A stretch of 64,000 nt of DNA from Mastacembelus armatus (Eukaryota > Chordata > Actinopteri > Synbranchiformes > Mastacembelidae), in NCBI RefSeq assembly GCF_900324485.2, contig NC_046650.1, positions 17,303,517-17,367,516 on the forward strand. The letters are read 5' to 3'. The notes below the pieces were generated by a model. It did not search any database. It was not told where the DNA came from and worked only from the letters and a program-made list of their open reading frames with translations. The translations under genes and the position numbers were made by a program. Shown here in pieces: positions 15,017 through 25,900 of the stretch; position 1 is the stretch's first letter; each line of letters opens with the position of its first letter.

Positions 15017-15916
15017 ATGTCAGTCAACTCCTCCAATTCCTCGGACTCCTCTCTTTTCCTCCCCCACTGCTTCGAGTCCAGAACAACCATTTTCATCCTG
15101 ATGTCCTTCCTCATCGCCAACATCTTCCTCCTCCCTCTGTTCTTCTTCATCCTCAACTTGGGCGTCCGCCGGTGGAGGGATCAACGCCGCAGCTCTGCAG
15201 CCACCTCGATGAGCCACTCCGACTTCTTCACTTACAACGTGATTGTTCTGGAGCTGATTAGCCTTGTGGGGGCTGGTCTTTACTGTTTTGGTGCCTACAC
15301 TGACGCCCAAATACTCCAACAAGTTGGGGGGTCCATCTGCAACATGACCTCACCTGGACAGACTCTGCTACACCTCCTCACCAGTGTGGAGCGCTACCTG
15401 GCTGTGGTTCACCCCATCACCTACCGGTCTCTGAGGCAGGCGGGCGGGGTCAGGATCAGAAATATCATCACTGGGTGCGTTTGGCTGCTGTGTATTGGAC
15501 TGATGGGTCTGAACGAATTCCTGAGTGATATTGTCTTAAGTGTCACAAACTCGGGCCTGTTGTTCTTCTCCCTGTTCATCCTGTCTTTCTGCAGCTTCTC
15601 TGTTCTCCATGTTCTGAATCAGCCAGGGCCCGGGGAGATTAGTGGGGACAGGGAGCGGGTGGACCAGTCAAAGCAGAGGGCTTTTCACACCATCGTGGCC
15701 ATTATGGCAGCACTGTCCTTAAGGTTCATGGGACTGCTGCTGAAATACTTCATGTTTTCACCAGTGTGGCGGACCCAAACACACTGTGTGGTCGGGTGGT
15801 CTGCAGTGTGGCTGACTCTGCCCAGCAGTCTGGTGTTACCTCTGCTGTTCCTGCACAGGGCCGGAAAACTAGCAGGCTGCAAACACACCCCTGACTCTGG
15901 AAGAGGATCAGATTAG
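15017..15916 (+). CDS. Orphan class-A GPCR-like receptor 2
   Basis: Seven-transmembrane protein of 299 aa in one coding exon. The start MSVNSSNSS follows the acceptor at 15006. TM1 is near residues 20-45 and TM2 follows SHSDFFTYN. The TM3 end is ERYLAVVHP, a good class-A E/DRY motif. TM4 begins VRIRNIITGCVWLL. TM5 has LLFFSLFILSFCSFSVLHVL. The loop GPGEISGDRERVDQSKQRAF leads into TM6, and TM7 ends PLLFLHRAGKLAGC. NPxxY is absent. The short tail has a possible palmitoylation cysteine. It is closely related to receptor 3 (17208-18092) and less so to receptor 1. I do not recognise a named receptor family; ligand and tissue are unknown. Confidence 0.85.
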   Translation: MSVNSSNSSDSSLFLPHCFESRTTIFILMSFLIANIFLLPLFFFILNLGVRRWRDQRRSSAATSMSHSDFFTYNVIVLELISLVGAGLYCFGAYTDAQILQQVGGSICNMTSPGQTLLHLLTSVERYLAVVHPITYRSLRQAGGVRIRNIITGCVWLLCIGLMGLNEFLSDIVLSVTNSGLLFFSLFILSFCSFSVLHVLNQPGPGEISGDRERVDQSKQRAFHTIVAIMAALSLRFMGLLLKYFMFSPVWRTQTHCVVGWSAVWLTLPSSLVLPLLFLHRAGKLAGCKHTPDSGRGSD

Positions 15917-16590
15917 AGCGTCACTAATTAGGTTCAATGAGACTAAATGAAATCAACCTGTGTGAATTACAGCCTCTTATAGTAAATAGTGATGCTTTGT
16001 CAAGTATCTTTAATGATGAGGGTAAAATCCCAAACTCACCCCTTTTCATCAGTATGTGACAACCCTCTAATGAAAACCCTTTCACTTCAATAGGTTTTGA
16101 AAAGTTCTTGAGAAACAGTCAATATTTGTACAGATCTATGACCATCAGATCCTACTTTGAGTCTATTACAGCCTGTCAGTGCAAGATATGCATTTGAGCT
16201 TGTTTAGGGGTTTTTAATAGATGAGGAATCTACCTGTTGCCTTCTTTTCTCTTCTCTTTTTGACTCTGAGCTCATGTTTGGGTTTGTTGTGCTGCACAAT
16301 GAACCTGAAGTGACTGCGTGTGACCTGTGTAAAACATGTGATATGTTTGATATTTTGCAAAAATAAAAACAAGCTCCATGTTCACGTGAAGCAGGTTTGT
16401 ACCCAAGCAGAACTTGTCACCGCGAAGTTTGTGTTCCTGTCACATTCTCTTTGAGTTACTGTGTTTGAACTCAACACCTTAAGAGTCCAAACCACAGTAG
16501 AGGAAGAAATCTTAACTGCAGATGTGACGCTGCACAGGGCAATATCCACGGTTTGTTCTGCACAGCGGGTTGGGATCAGTGATGCAAAAA
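15917..16590. other. 3' UTR of receptor 2 and spacer
   Basis: An AATAAA lies near 16364 (GCAAAAATAAAAACAAG). No other feature seen. Confidence 0.5.
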
Positions 16591-16597
16591 GAAAATT

Positions 16598-16758
16598 TGC
16601 CTGCTGTCATTGTCAGAAAAAAATCCTATATTTGCTTTGTGGTATGCAAAAGCTCCACAGTCCTGCTCCCATTTGTCACTGTGCCACACTGAAAATCCAC
16701 ACACTGATGTGAAGGTGTCTCTGCAGCACAGACTGTAACTGTAACCTCAGCTGAGCAG
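16598..16758 (+). promoter_or_regulatory. Promoter block and 5' non-coding exon of receptor 3
   Basis: GCCTGCTGTCATTGTCAG is followed by TATGCAAAA at 16643-16651 and CCACAGTCCTGCT at 16655-16667. The exon ends GCTGAGCAG at 16758 before GTGAGT. The acceptor is either CTCTCCTCAG near 17172 or CTTCTAAAG just before the ATG. Confidence 0.65.
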
Positions 16759-17207
16759 GTGAGTTTTCATCTTTAATGCCTGATTTCTTAAGTAATAACA
16801 GGATGTGTGTTATTGTCCAATAGTTATGACTCAATCATTTCTCCAGAACAAGTCGGTGTCTCTACCAGATGTTTTTGGTTAAATAATATATGGTTATTAT
16901 TGTTTTTTTGTAAGTCACATATCTGGATATTCTAAGGTTTGAGACTATCTTCAGTTTGGAAACTACAGTAGAACCAACACATTCTCCTCCAGGGCTTGTC
17001 TGTGCTGTAAGAACGATCAAAATGTGTTTTATTCGGTTCTAAAGGTCAGTTGTGACAGACCCAAATTATCTCAAGATCAAGTCTAATCTTAGATATTTAG
17101 GGAACCACTAAAGGGGAAAGAATCATATTCATTATACATATTTTACTCATCGATGTTATTCTCTCTCCTCAGTCCTTCACGTTCATTTCTCCTCCTCTTC
17201 TAAAGAC

Positions 17208-18092
17208 ATGTCAGTCAACTCCTCCATCTCCTCCCTCCAAATTTTATCGAACTGCTTCGAATCCAGGATGACCGTTTCCATCTTTACTGCCATGCTCATC
17301 ACTCACATCCTCTTCCTCCTTCCTCTGCTGTTCTCTGTGATCTACCTGGGCCTCCACCGATGGATGAAGCAGAGATCCGGTTCTACAGCAGCAGCGATGA
17401 GCCACTCTGACTTCTTCACCTACAACATGGCTGCCCTGGACATAATCAGTGTTTCTGGAGGAGGCTTTTATTGTTTTGGCGTCTACAGTGACGGACGAAG
17501 TCTGCAGCAGTTTGGGTACTCCATCTACATCTTCACCTCACCTGGACAGACTCTGCTACACCTCCTCACCTGTGTGGAGCGCTACCTGGCTGTGGTTCAC
17601 CCCATCACCTACCGGTCTCTGAGGCAGGAGGGCGGGGTCAGGATCAGAAATATCATCACTGGGTGCGTTTGGCTGCTGTGTATCGCAATTCTGGGTCTGA
17701 ACGAATTACTCAGAAATCTTTTCTTAACCATCACAAAGTCCTGCCTGTTGTTCTTCTCCCTGTTCATCCTGCCTTTCTGCAGCTTCTCTGTTCTCCGTGT
17801 TTTGAATCAGCCAGGGCCCGGGAAGGTTAGTGGGGACAGGGAGCGGGCGGACCAGTCAAAGCAGAGGGCTTTTCACACCATCGTGGCCATTATGGTAGCA
17901 CAGTTACTTCGGTCTGTGGGCGTCCTGGTTTGCACTGTGATGTTTGCACCGTCACTGCTGAATGACACACACTGTGTGGTGGGGTCGTCTCTGATGTGGC
18001 TGAGTCTGCCCAGCAGTCTGGTGTTACCTCTGCTGTTCCTGCACAGGGCCGGAAAACTAGCAGGCTGCAAACACACCCCTGACTCAGGATAA
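17208..18092 (+). CDS. Orphan class-A GPCR-like receptor 3
   Basis: Seven-transmembrane protein of 294 aa, one coding exon, a tandem paralogue of receptor 2. The start MSVNSSISS matches its sister. ERYLAVVHP ends TM3. VRIRNIITGCVWLLCI opens TM4, and the nucleotide stretch around TM3-TM4 is almost identical to receptor 2. The TM5-TM6 loop has GPGKVSGDRERADQSKQRAF. TM7 ends PLLFLHRAGKLAGC. NPxxY is absent, as in the other copies. The extracellular loop between TM2 and TM3 and the TM6-TM7 loop differ most from receptor 2, as expected if the ligand site is diverging. An AATAAA lies near 18490. Confidence 0.85.
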   Translation: MSVNSSISSLQILSNCFESRMTVSIFTAMLITHILFLLPLLFSVIYLGLHRWMKQRSGSTAAAMSHSDFFTYNMAALDIISVSGGGFYCFGVYSDGRSLQQFGYSIYIFTSPGQTLLHLLTCVERYLAVVHPITYRSLRQEGGVRIRNIITGCVWLLCIAILGLNELLRNLFLTITKSCLLFFSLFILPFCSFSVLRVLNQPGPGKVSGDRERADQSKQRAFHTIVAIMVAQLLRSVGVLVCTVMFAPSLLNDTHCVVGSSLMWLSLPSSLVLPLLFLHRAGKLAGCKHTPDSG

Positions 18093-18990
18093 ACCCTGGA
18101 TCAGAGAGGAACTTTAATCAGGATGCACACACTTCTATCCCATTTCCATGTAAGATGATGTAAAATATCAATCTATCAATATATGAAACTTCATAATGTT
18201 TTCTCAGTGTGTTTCTCCAGCTGGATTCCAGCCTCACCTGTGTATGAACTCTCATAGTCCGTTGTGGATTTTCTGAAGCACTGAGCCAGTACGAGGTGGT
18301 TCACTGCTTCGAAGCGTTTGACACAGTAAAAAATGGCGACATCTGCTGGTCAAATCTTAGCATTACATTTCCATGTGCAGGGCTTGAAATCAAAGTAGGA
18401 GTGTTAGTGCTGCGCTTTTTTAGTTTGCGTTTCTATCATGTTTTATGTGCGTGTTGCTTTTATTTTATGTCACGTTTGCATTTGTGCACAAATAAAAAAA
18501 CTGAAATCACCAAAACTGAAGTGGTTAGTGGGTGTTAGAGAAATGCGCTTTCTAGGTTGTTGCTTGTTTAGTTAGTTGGTTGTTTATCTTTTCAGTTTGG
18601 ATATTTGACATATTTGAAGTAGTATCACTAGTATTTGTACCATACTCTGAGGTACCTGAAGTTGTAACGGTCATTGCCAACGAGACAGGAAACCTCGTGC
18701 AGACACAATATAGAGGACTACATCTCCCATAATGCATTGCCGGATTTGATGAGAAGAAGATATGAAAGACAGACACACACACAGCAGACAGGTGCACTGA
18801 GCTGAGTGAAGAGATTTGAATAAACACACTTCTTTGTTTATAAATCACCTGAGTCTAATGTAAACTACACAATCCAGTTTAGCCTGGGACATGATACTGT
18901 TGTACATGTATGACTGTGATGTCGGAGTATTCAAATAGAAGCAATACATTCTCAGTCGTCAGTGTGTGAGTTTTGTTTAGCGTGACGGTA
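18093..18990. other. 3' flank of receptor 3 and spacer
   Basis: CACAAATAAAAAAAC near 18487 is a poly(A) candidate. No further gene or repeat was recognised. Confidence 0.45.
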
Positions 18991-18998
18991 AAAACATT

Positions 18999-19172
18999 TG
19001 CCTACTGTCATTTACCGTGAAAGTGTCTGAAAATCTGCATCACTTTTGCAACATGCAAAAGACCCCCCACCCCCCAGACCTGGTCTTCAAACACACCCAG
19101 GTATTCCTGTACATCTGCACCAAACCCCAGTCACAGACAGCGACTTCATCAGAACCAAACACCACTGACAAG
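18999..19172 (+). promoter_or_regulatory. Promoter block and 5' exon of the truncated receptor 4
   Basis: GCCTACTGTCATTTACCG and CATGCAAAA (19052-19060) match the promoter blocks of receptors 2 and 3. The CCACAGTCCTGCT part is replaced by a C-run. The exon ends CCACTGACAAG at 19172 before GTGAGT, and the acceptor is CCTCTGCAG at 19509. Confidence 0.55.
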
Positions 19173-19527
19173 GTGAGTTTCTTTAAATAACATTATGTTA
19201 TGTTTCATTATTTCTCTGTGTACTTTTCTATTTCATTCTTTTCTCTTTTATTTTAAAGTTCACTTTCCTGTTGAGGACAAGAAAGCACCAGAACAAATAT
19301 CAGGTAAGGGTCTGGATACGTCCACAGGCCCAATGAGCCACAATACACCTGCTGAAGGTTTTTGTTGTGGGTTTATACTGAAGTCAGCTCAGTAAACCAG
19401 ATCAAAGAGCTGAGACCATAACACCCTGTAGTCAGAGCCTTGACTGTGTAAAATCACATTCACGTTGCCTCTCTCTGTCTCCCTCTGTGCACCTCATCCT
19501 CCTCTGCAGGCCTCCATGTGTTCAAAC

Positions 19528-19815
19528 ATGTCAGTCAACTCCTCCTTTGCTTCTCCTCCCCTGCGCCCAGGCCCAGGGGAGCCGGGTGGGGACAGGGACC
19601 GGGTCACTATAATGTGTGTCCTGTTGTTGAGCTTAGCAGGGGTGCTGCTTTGTAACGTGCTGTATGTCTCAGTGCTGCTAAGCAGCAGCGATTCGTGTGT
19701 GATGATGATGTCTTTGGCCTGGCTGTCCCTGCCCAGCAGTCTGGTCTCACCGCTGCTGTACCTGCACCAGGCAGGAAAACTACCAGGCTGCTCACGTGAA
19801 GAAGAATCAGGCTGA
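19528..19815 (+). pseudogene. Receptor 4 remnant: N-terminus joined to TM6-TM7
   Basis: The frame starts MSVNSSFASPPL, equivalent to the starts of receptors 2 and 3, then jumps to RPGPGEPGGDRDRV, the loop before TM6. It continues through two hydrophobic segments (MCVLLLSLAGVLLCNVLYVS and LSLPSSLVSPLLYLHQAGKL) to the stop. TM1-TM5 and the DQSKQRAF piece are gone, yet the reading frame is open. A second in-frame ATG lies at 19515. It cannot be a seven-helix receptor. It is probably a decayed copy, although a two-helix product is possible. Promoter, 5' exon and acceptor are retained. Confidence 0.75.
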
Positions 19816-22800
19816 GGATTCAATATGAGAATTACCTGCAGAGATTTGTCTGGTCACTACAAACCCAGACCACATGTCCCCCTAAACTTCTAGAACAGAA
19901 ATGAGTTTATTACTAATAGGAAGTTTTACTAGTGGTTTTTCTTTTGCCAGTGCTTCCTGTAGTGTTGTTATAGGCTGTTGGATGGCTTTTAAAAACTCTC
20001 CCAGGTCCTTGTTGAGCTTACTGGTTCTTGCCGACTGTACTTTTAGTGTGTGAACTGTAATGTTTCATGTGAGTATCCAGACATATGGAAAACAGATCTA
20101 ATGTTGTGTGTAGTCGCTGCTGGACATGCAAATATAATGATCTGTACTGTGTGTATAATACATGCAGGTACCTTTGTGCCACAGAAGGTCTGATATCACA
20201 GTGTTATCATCACATTTATGTGTTTTATCATTCCAAACCAAACCACAACAAACAGATGCCGTTCTTGAATCACTGCTTTATTTCGGCGTTGAGTGGTGGT
20301 GAATATTGGAGAGACAGTCCATAACAATGAAGACGTGACAGATAGTAAATACAGAGAGCGAGAAAGAGCAGGCAAGTGACGCTGTAAGAAACTGACTGTT
20401 GTTGAGTTGGATTCTAAAACACTACATGTCCAGTTTTCATCTCATGGTGCAAACGTACCCAAACTACAGATTTTTCCTAGAGTTCTGCTGGGTTCCTTAA
20501 GGAACGTGTTGTCTTCTTACTGTGTGTTGGCGATACATTTCAAACTAAAGTTACTGAGAAGGCATTTCCATCATGTCAAACATTCATATGTTACAGACTT
20601 TAAGGATGAATATCCAGCAGACAAGGCCAAGATTTCTTTAAGAATCAAAGCGTCGTTAACATTCAACACTGAACCCACAGGCCACAACCAGCCAGAAGCT
20701 ACTGGGTCAGCTTCAAACTGTGTTCACAACATTTTCAAATAACCCGTCTGACTTATTTCTGTATGCTAACTCATTAGCTCATGTGCTAAGTGTCCATTGG
20801 TTTCAATCACTAATGCTATGCTAACAAGCTGTTGCTAACTTGAATGTTTTCTCCCCTCGCAGCGTGAGAGCTTTTCAGAATAAAACATTAATTAACACTA
20901 ATGTGTCTGCTGAAAACTGTAAATAGAAAACACATGAAATATTTTCTCTCAACCAACAAAACGTATAAAAAGAAGAAATATAATGGGCACTTAAGAATTG
21001 CAATGCACATGGTGGAACACAATCAAATGACTAATGCAATAAATAAATAAATAGGAGGAATAAATAAAGTCGATGCTGTGAACATTATATTTCTGTTCTT
21101 GTTAGTGTTAGTCAGCAGGATGTTGGATGACGCAGGTTAAGACTGTCCAGCTGAAGGATGTCATGGATGCCTGTTTTATATTTGATGGAAATGTTTAGTG
21201 TAGTTATTATTATTATTACGATCACGCTGCAGTTTTCAAATGTACTTTGGAAATGCTTTGAGGTTGGTATTTAACGTTACTGTCAATCTGCTGTTCAGTC
21301 ACATATCAGTCACGTAAAACTGAGGCATGCTTCCTAACACCGAGGTATTGTTCTCTGGGTGAGGACGGAACATGTGCGTGACAGCACTTCATGGGTTTAT
21401 TAAATATGAGGCTGCTGATATAGTGTGTTTGTGAGTTAACGAGGCCAAATCCCATCCAGAGACTAACAGCACCAACAACAGGAGGCCTGTCTCTGTCCAA
21501 AAACCAGCTCCAGTCGACGCTGTGAGCAGAGAGAAGCTGGTGGAGCAGTGGAACCAGAGACCAGTGGACTCTTGGTTCCTTCAGAGCCTGTAAACAATGA
21601 CGGCCATTCTCAGCGTCTGGAGCTGGTTTTTGGAAACAGACAGTCCTCCCATTGTTGGTGAGGAAGAACCACGTGAGCCAGGTCAGCGGTGTGGCTCCCC
21701 GCTGTGTTTATAATAGTTTTTGGACAACAATGGAGGTCTACGGCACAGACCCATAAGCTGAACCAGGTTCTGGATTCACACACATTACGCTGAGGACACC
21801 ACATTCATTGGTGCTGTCAGTCTCTGGACTTGATTTGTGGAAAAATAGCTCAAACTTCCCTCCTCTGGCCTTTTGTTTGCTGTTCCCCAGACTGCAGAAA
21901 TCAGTATGTAAAAATGTTACTGATTACACATTTGCTTAATTTGAGCATTTTTCATGGTATTATTAAAGTTTTTTTTTTACGTATCTGTAGGAGAAGTTTG
22001 TTCTTGCAACAGATTTCTCATGAAAACTTTAGGAACAATGCTGCTCGTCATAGCGTTTCATAAATCAGTCAGTCAAGCCATGAGAATCAGTCAGTCAGAC
22101 CTTCCTAATGATGACTGTTGTCTGAGACTTGTTAAGAGTATCAGCATATGCTTATAGAAACAAAATCCACATTCCATATTCAGACAATCGAGCGGACAAA
22201 CGCTGGGCTGAGCAGACTAAAAGTGGCCCATGTCTTAGTCTGTCAAATATTTTTAATGCATCTTCATTCCACAGTGGAAATTTAGAGGACTTTGCTTTGA
22301 CTATCTTTGCTTCATATTTACAGACTTCCTGGTACAGCTACAGACTCCCACTGCTGATGTCAAAATGATGTCAAGCTAAGACACAGGCCTCTTTTAGCTC
22401 ATTGGCCATTATTTTGATGGTTGCACATAATACGAGAAGGCAGAACATTAGAAAACTTTCAGTATTTCCATTCACTCTCTCCATCACACCATCCTCTGTT
22501 CATTCACTCGTGTCTTTCATCCTTTAATTCATCATGTTCATTCACATTCATGTTTCCAAAGACAGTTTCTTTTCTTCAGCTCCTCCACTGTTGGATTTAT
22601 GAGAAAGAGGGATTTGACATCATGATCCTCCCACATCTTCTCTCCTCTCTCCAATAATTCTCAAATTTTGCAGTCTGTAGTCTGTACACCAATAACCAGG
22701 ATCCTAAAACTCGACCGTATTTCCATTACAGTTCTGATAATGTAATGATGGAAACTTGGCTAATCCTGCATCTTTGCTTCCTTCTGTCTATCCAACCTTC

Positions 22801-22912
22801 CTTCCGTCATTTCAGGCAGAGATTCATGCAAGAATTCCTACAAATCGTGCGTCGTATCTCTCCCCCTCTTCATCCCTGCTGCCTCCGCTTCACTTCACCA
22901 TCCCAGCCTCCA
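19816..22912. other. 3-kb region without a recognised gene
   Basis: Both strands show only short chance frames. The right part probably holds the 3' UTR of the minus-strand trim2-like gene. An inverted repeat at 21444-21840 is listed separately. Confidence 0.5.
21444..21840. repeat. Imperfect inverted repeat with an interrupted right arm
   Basis: The left arm 21470-21522 (ending CCAGCTCCAGTCGACGCTG) pairs with 21611-21660 (starting CAGCGTCTGGAGCTGG). The outer left arm 21444-21469 (CCATCCAGAGACTAACAGC) pairs with 21806-21840 (GGTGCTGTCAGTCTCTGG). About 145 bases in the right arm have no partner. The arms look like two opposed copies of one repeat; family unknown. Confidence 0.7.
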
Positions 22913-25900
22913 TCATTGGAGGTAGCGGTACACTTTGAAGCAGTGGTTGCCAGAGTCGGCCACTACCACATGCCCGTCTGAAGTCAGAGCCAGACCCTGG
23001 GGTCCGTACAGAGGGTCCGCAGATGTGTTGATGTATGAGAGGAAGGAGCCGCTACCGTCGAACACCTAGATATGTTCGAAAGGAGAGAAAATGTGAGCTT
23101 TGATTATTCCAAAGGGATTTCTTGTTTTACAGGGCGAGAAGCAGCAGATTGTACTGTTGTACCTGTATTCTACTGTTTCCCCAGTCAGCAACAATGATGT
23201 TCCCATTAACGTCCACAGCTACACCCGTGGGCGCGTTGAACTGGCCGTTTCCTTCTCCGTTAGAGCCAAATTTCAACACCAGCTCTCCCTCGGGGGTGAA
23301 AACCTGAACAGGACAGAGAAACGCCTGAGGAGTCACAGTCGCGTTGAGTACATTAGGTATCCATAACTCTAATGGTATCCTTTAATTGAAAATGGATCAG
23401 GAAGAAAGTCATCTGTGGTCCTTACCTTGACAGAGTGGTTGTGGAAGTCAGTCACAATGATCTCGTTGTTGTTGTTCACTGCGGCAAAGTGTGGCCCTTC
23501 AGGAAACAAGCAACAAAAACAAACTATTTTAAGTTTAAGTTTATACTTCCCATGAAGTGTACACTCTGTTCTCTGCTTATCAGCTGATCAGCTGCATGGC
23601 TGACGTTTTCCAGAGTCAACCATTCAGGACATTTAAGCAGTTTCCAGTGCTTTCATGCAGTTTTTAGTGTGTACGAGCTCAACACCACCTGCAAACTGCT
23701 TGTCACCGTTGCCTCGACTGCCAAACTTGGTGATGAGCTTGCCGGTCAGCTGGAAGATGAAGACGGTACAGGCCTTGTTGTCAACCACAATCACATGACC
23801 ATTCTGGTCCACGGACACGCCTTTGGGCCCCATCAGTCTGCCAGAGCCGAGCTTCGCCTGATGGGCAGCAAGTCCAACCAATGAGGATCAAAAATGATAC
23901 AAATAAAAGAATCAACCAAAGGTTTCTACTGATTCTTCAGCCACTAGAAGCTCAAAGGCAGCACACCCACCTTGAACTTGCCATCGCAGGAGAAGATGCT
24001 GACCCACTTGTTGTCGTAGTCAGCGATGATGATGTCCCCGCTGGGGTGCACGGCCACACCAGTGGGACGCTGAAGTTGGCCTGGAGACCGCCCCCGCACC
24101 CCAAAACGACTCTTGAATTCTCCCTCGTTGGAGAAAATCTGGAGTGAGGAGACACTTGTGAGAAAGATTATTGAAACAATGCATTCCTTAGTCTCAAACC
24201 TCAAAGTCTGAACCCACCAACAGTTTCTTAAAGACATGAGGACAAGACGGGTCTTACCTGGACACACTGATTGTTGCTGTCAGCTATCAGTATCTTGCCG
24301 TTGGAGGAAGCAGCCACTCCTTGAAGGTTGGTGAACTCTCCTTTGTTTCTGCCTTTTGTTCCTGGAAAGAGCAGGAAAATCACATTAAATGAATTTCTGA
24401 CTCATTTTTCTGTTTTCACTCGCTTTATTTACAGTCGGACTACTTCTATCTAGACTTGAAATCCCATCATAGTCTAGGAAGTTGGGTGGTGTTGGCTTCA
24501 GCTTGAGCCCCAGCCTCTACCTTCTGTTGGTCTATGTTTGGTGTAATTAGGAGTAAAAGCAAAAGTACACAAGTCTCATGGTTTATCAGTTGTGTCCCGT
24601 ACACACAAATGTCTCACCAATCCTGAAGATGAGGTCGTCTTCTATGGGGTTCTGGGTTTTGCGTCTTGGGGTGCCCAGTGCGCTGCTCGCCCTCTTGGAG
24701 CCTTTCTTCTTCTGGCCAGGAGATTTCCCTCGTCTCTTTGCCCCTTCAGAAGAGCCTGTGGACGGGGTGGCATTGGCTGCTGAGTTCGTTGCTGTGGTGG
24801 TGGAGGGAGAAACCTGAAGAAACAGCAAAAGAGGGGCAATAATTGCATACAAGTCTGCACTTCAGGTGTTTCATTAGGGGTTGGACTCCATGTGTAATAA
24901 AAATAATTTATTTTATTTATTTACTTTTGTGTGCACACACCACCCACCCACCTCGACTTCTACCTCTGAGGCCGTGGTGACGGTCAGTTTGAAGGGACTT
25001 CCTTTGATGTGCTGGTCATACAGACGCAGAGCCAACGAGAAGTTGCCCTCTTTGGGCACCGTGTACACAAACTCATATGTCCCGTTCTTGTGGTCCACTA
25101 TTTCACCATCCACTATGCTGCCATCCGGGGTGAACACCTGGATCAACACATGGGTGTTTTTGTGAATGTCTTCACAGCATTACACACATTGTGTTTGAGA
25201 GATGGAGTACAACAAACCTCAGCAGACAGGATCGCATTGCCACTCTTACAGGCTCCCCCTGACTTGTCTCTTGTCACTATAGTAACAGAGGAAGGGTGTC
25301 CCACAATGCACTGCTCCAGGCCTGCACCCATAGCCTCGCTCTGGCTCGCCACAGCACTGAGGAAGAGGAGGAAGATGAGGATGTGGTGAAAACGGTGTTA
25401 ATTTGAAAAATGCTTTGGCAGCACAGACTCACCTGGTTGTCACGATGGTCCCCAGGTTGTGTATGGACTTCCTCAGCCCGTCCGTCTCCATCACCAGATC
25501 CAGTTGGTCATTCTCCTCTGGTTGGCAGGGCAGGCTAAGGTGGGAGAGCTCCCTCAGTCTCTCCCCCAGCTCCTGCTCCATCTGCAGGCTCGCCACACAT
25601 GGGTCCGCCGCCAGAGCTTCCTCCGTCTGGGTACAGATGGCTGTGATGTCCCCGTCCCCCCGGGTGAGGCTGTCTGCCTGAGCCTGAAGGACCTGGAGAC
25701 CAAGAGGGACAAACATAGTGATTCCTTCCTTTAATGTGTTTTATTTAGTGATGTACTCCAGTTAGAGGAGAGGTTGTAAAACCAACATCTTAGTGGTTTT
25801 TGCAGCCAGACAAATGTGCACCTTCTGTTTGAGTCCATATGTGACCTCCAGCTCCATCAGCAGAACGCTCTTCCGAACATCCAGTTGCTTGTGCAGGTCC

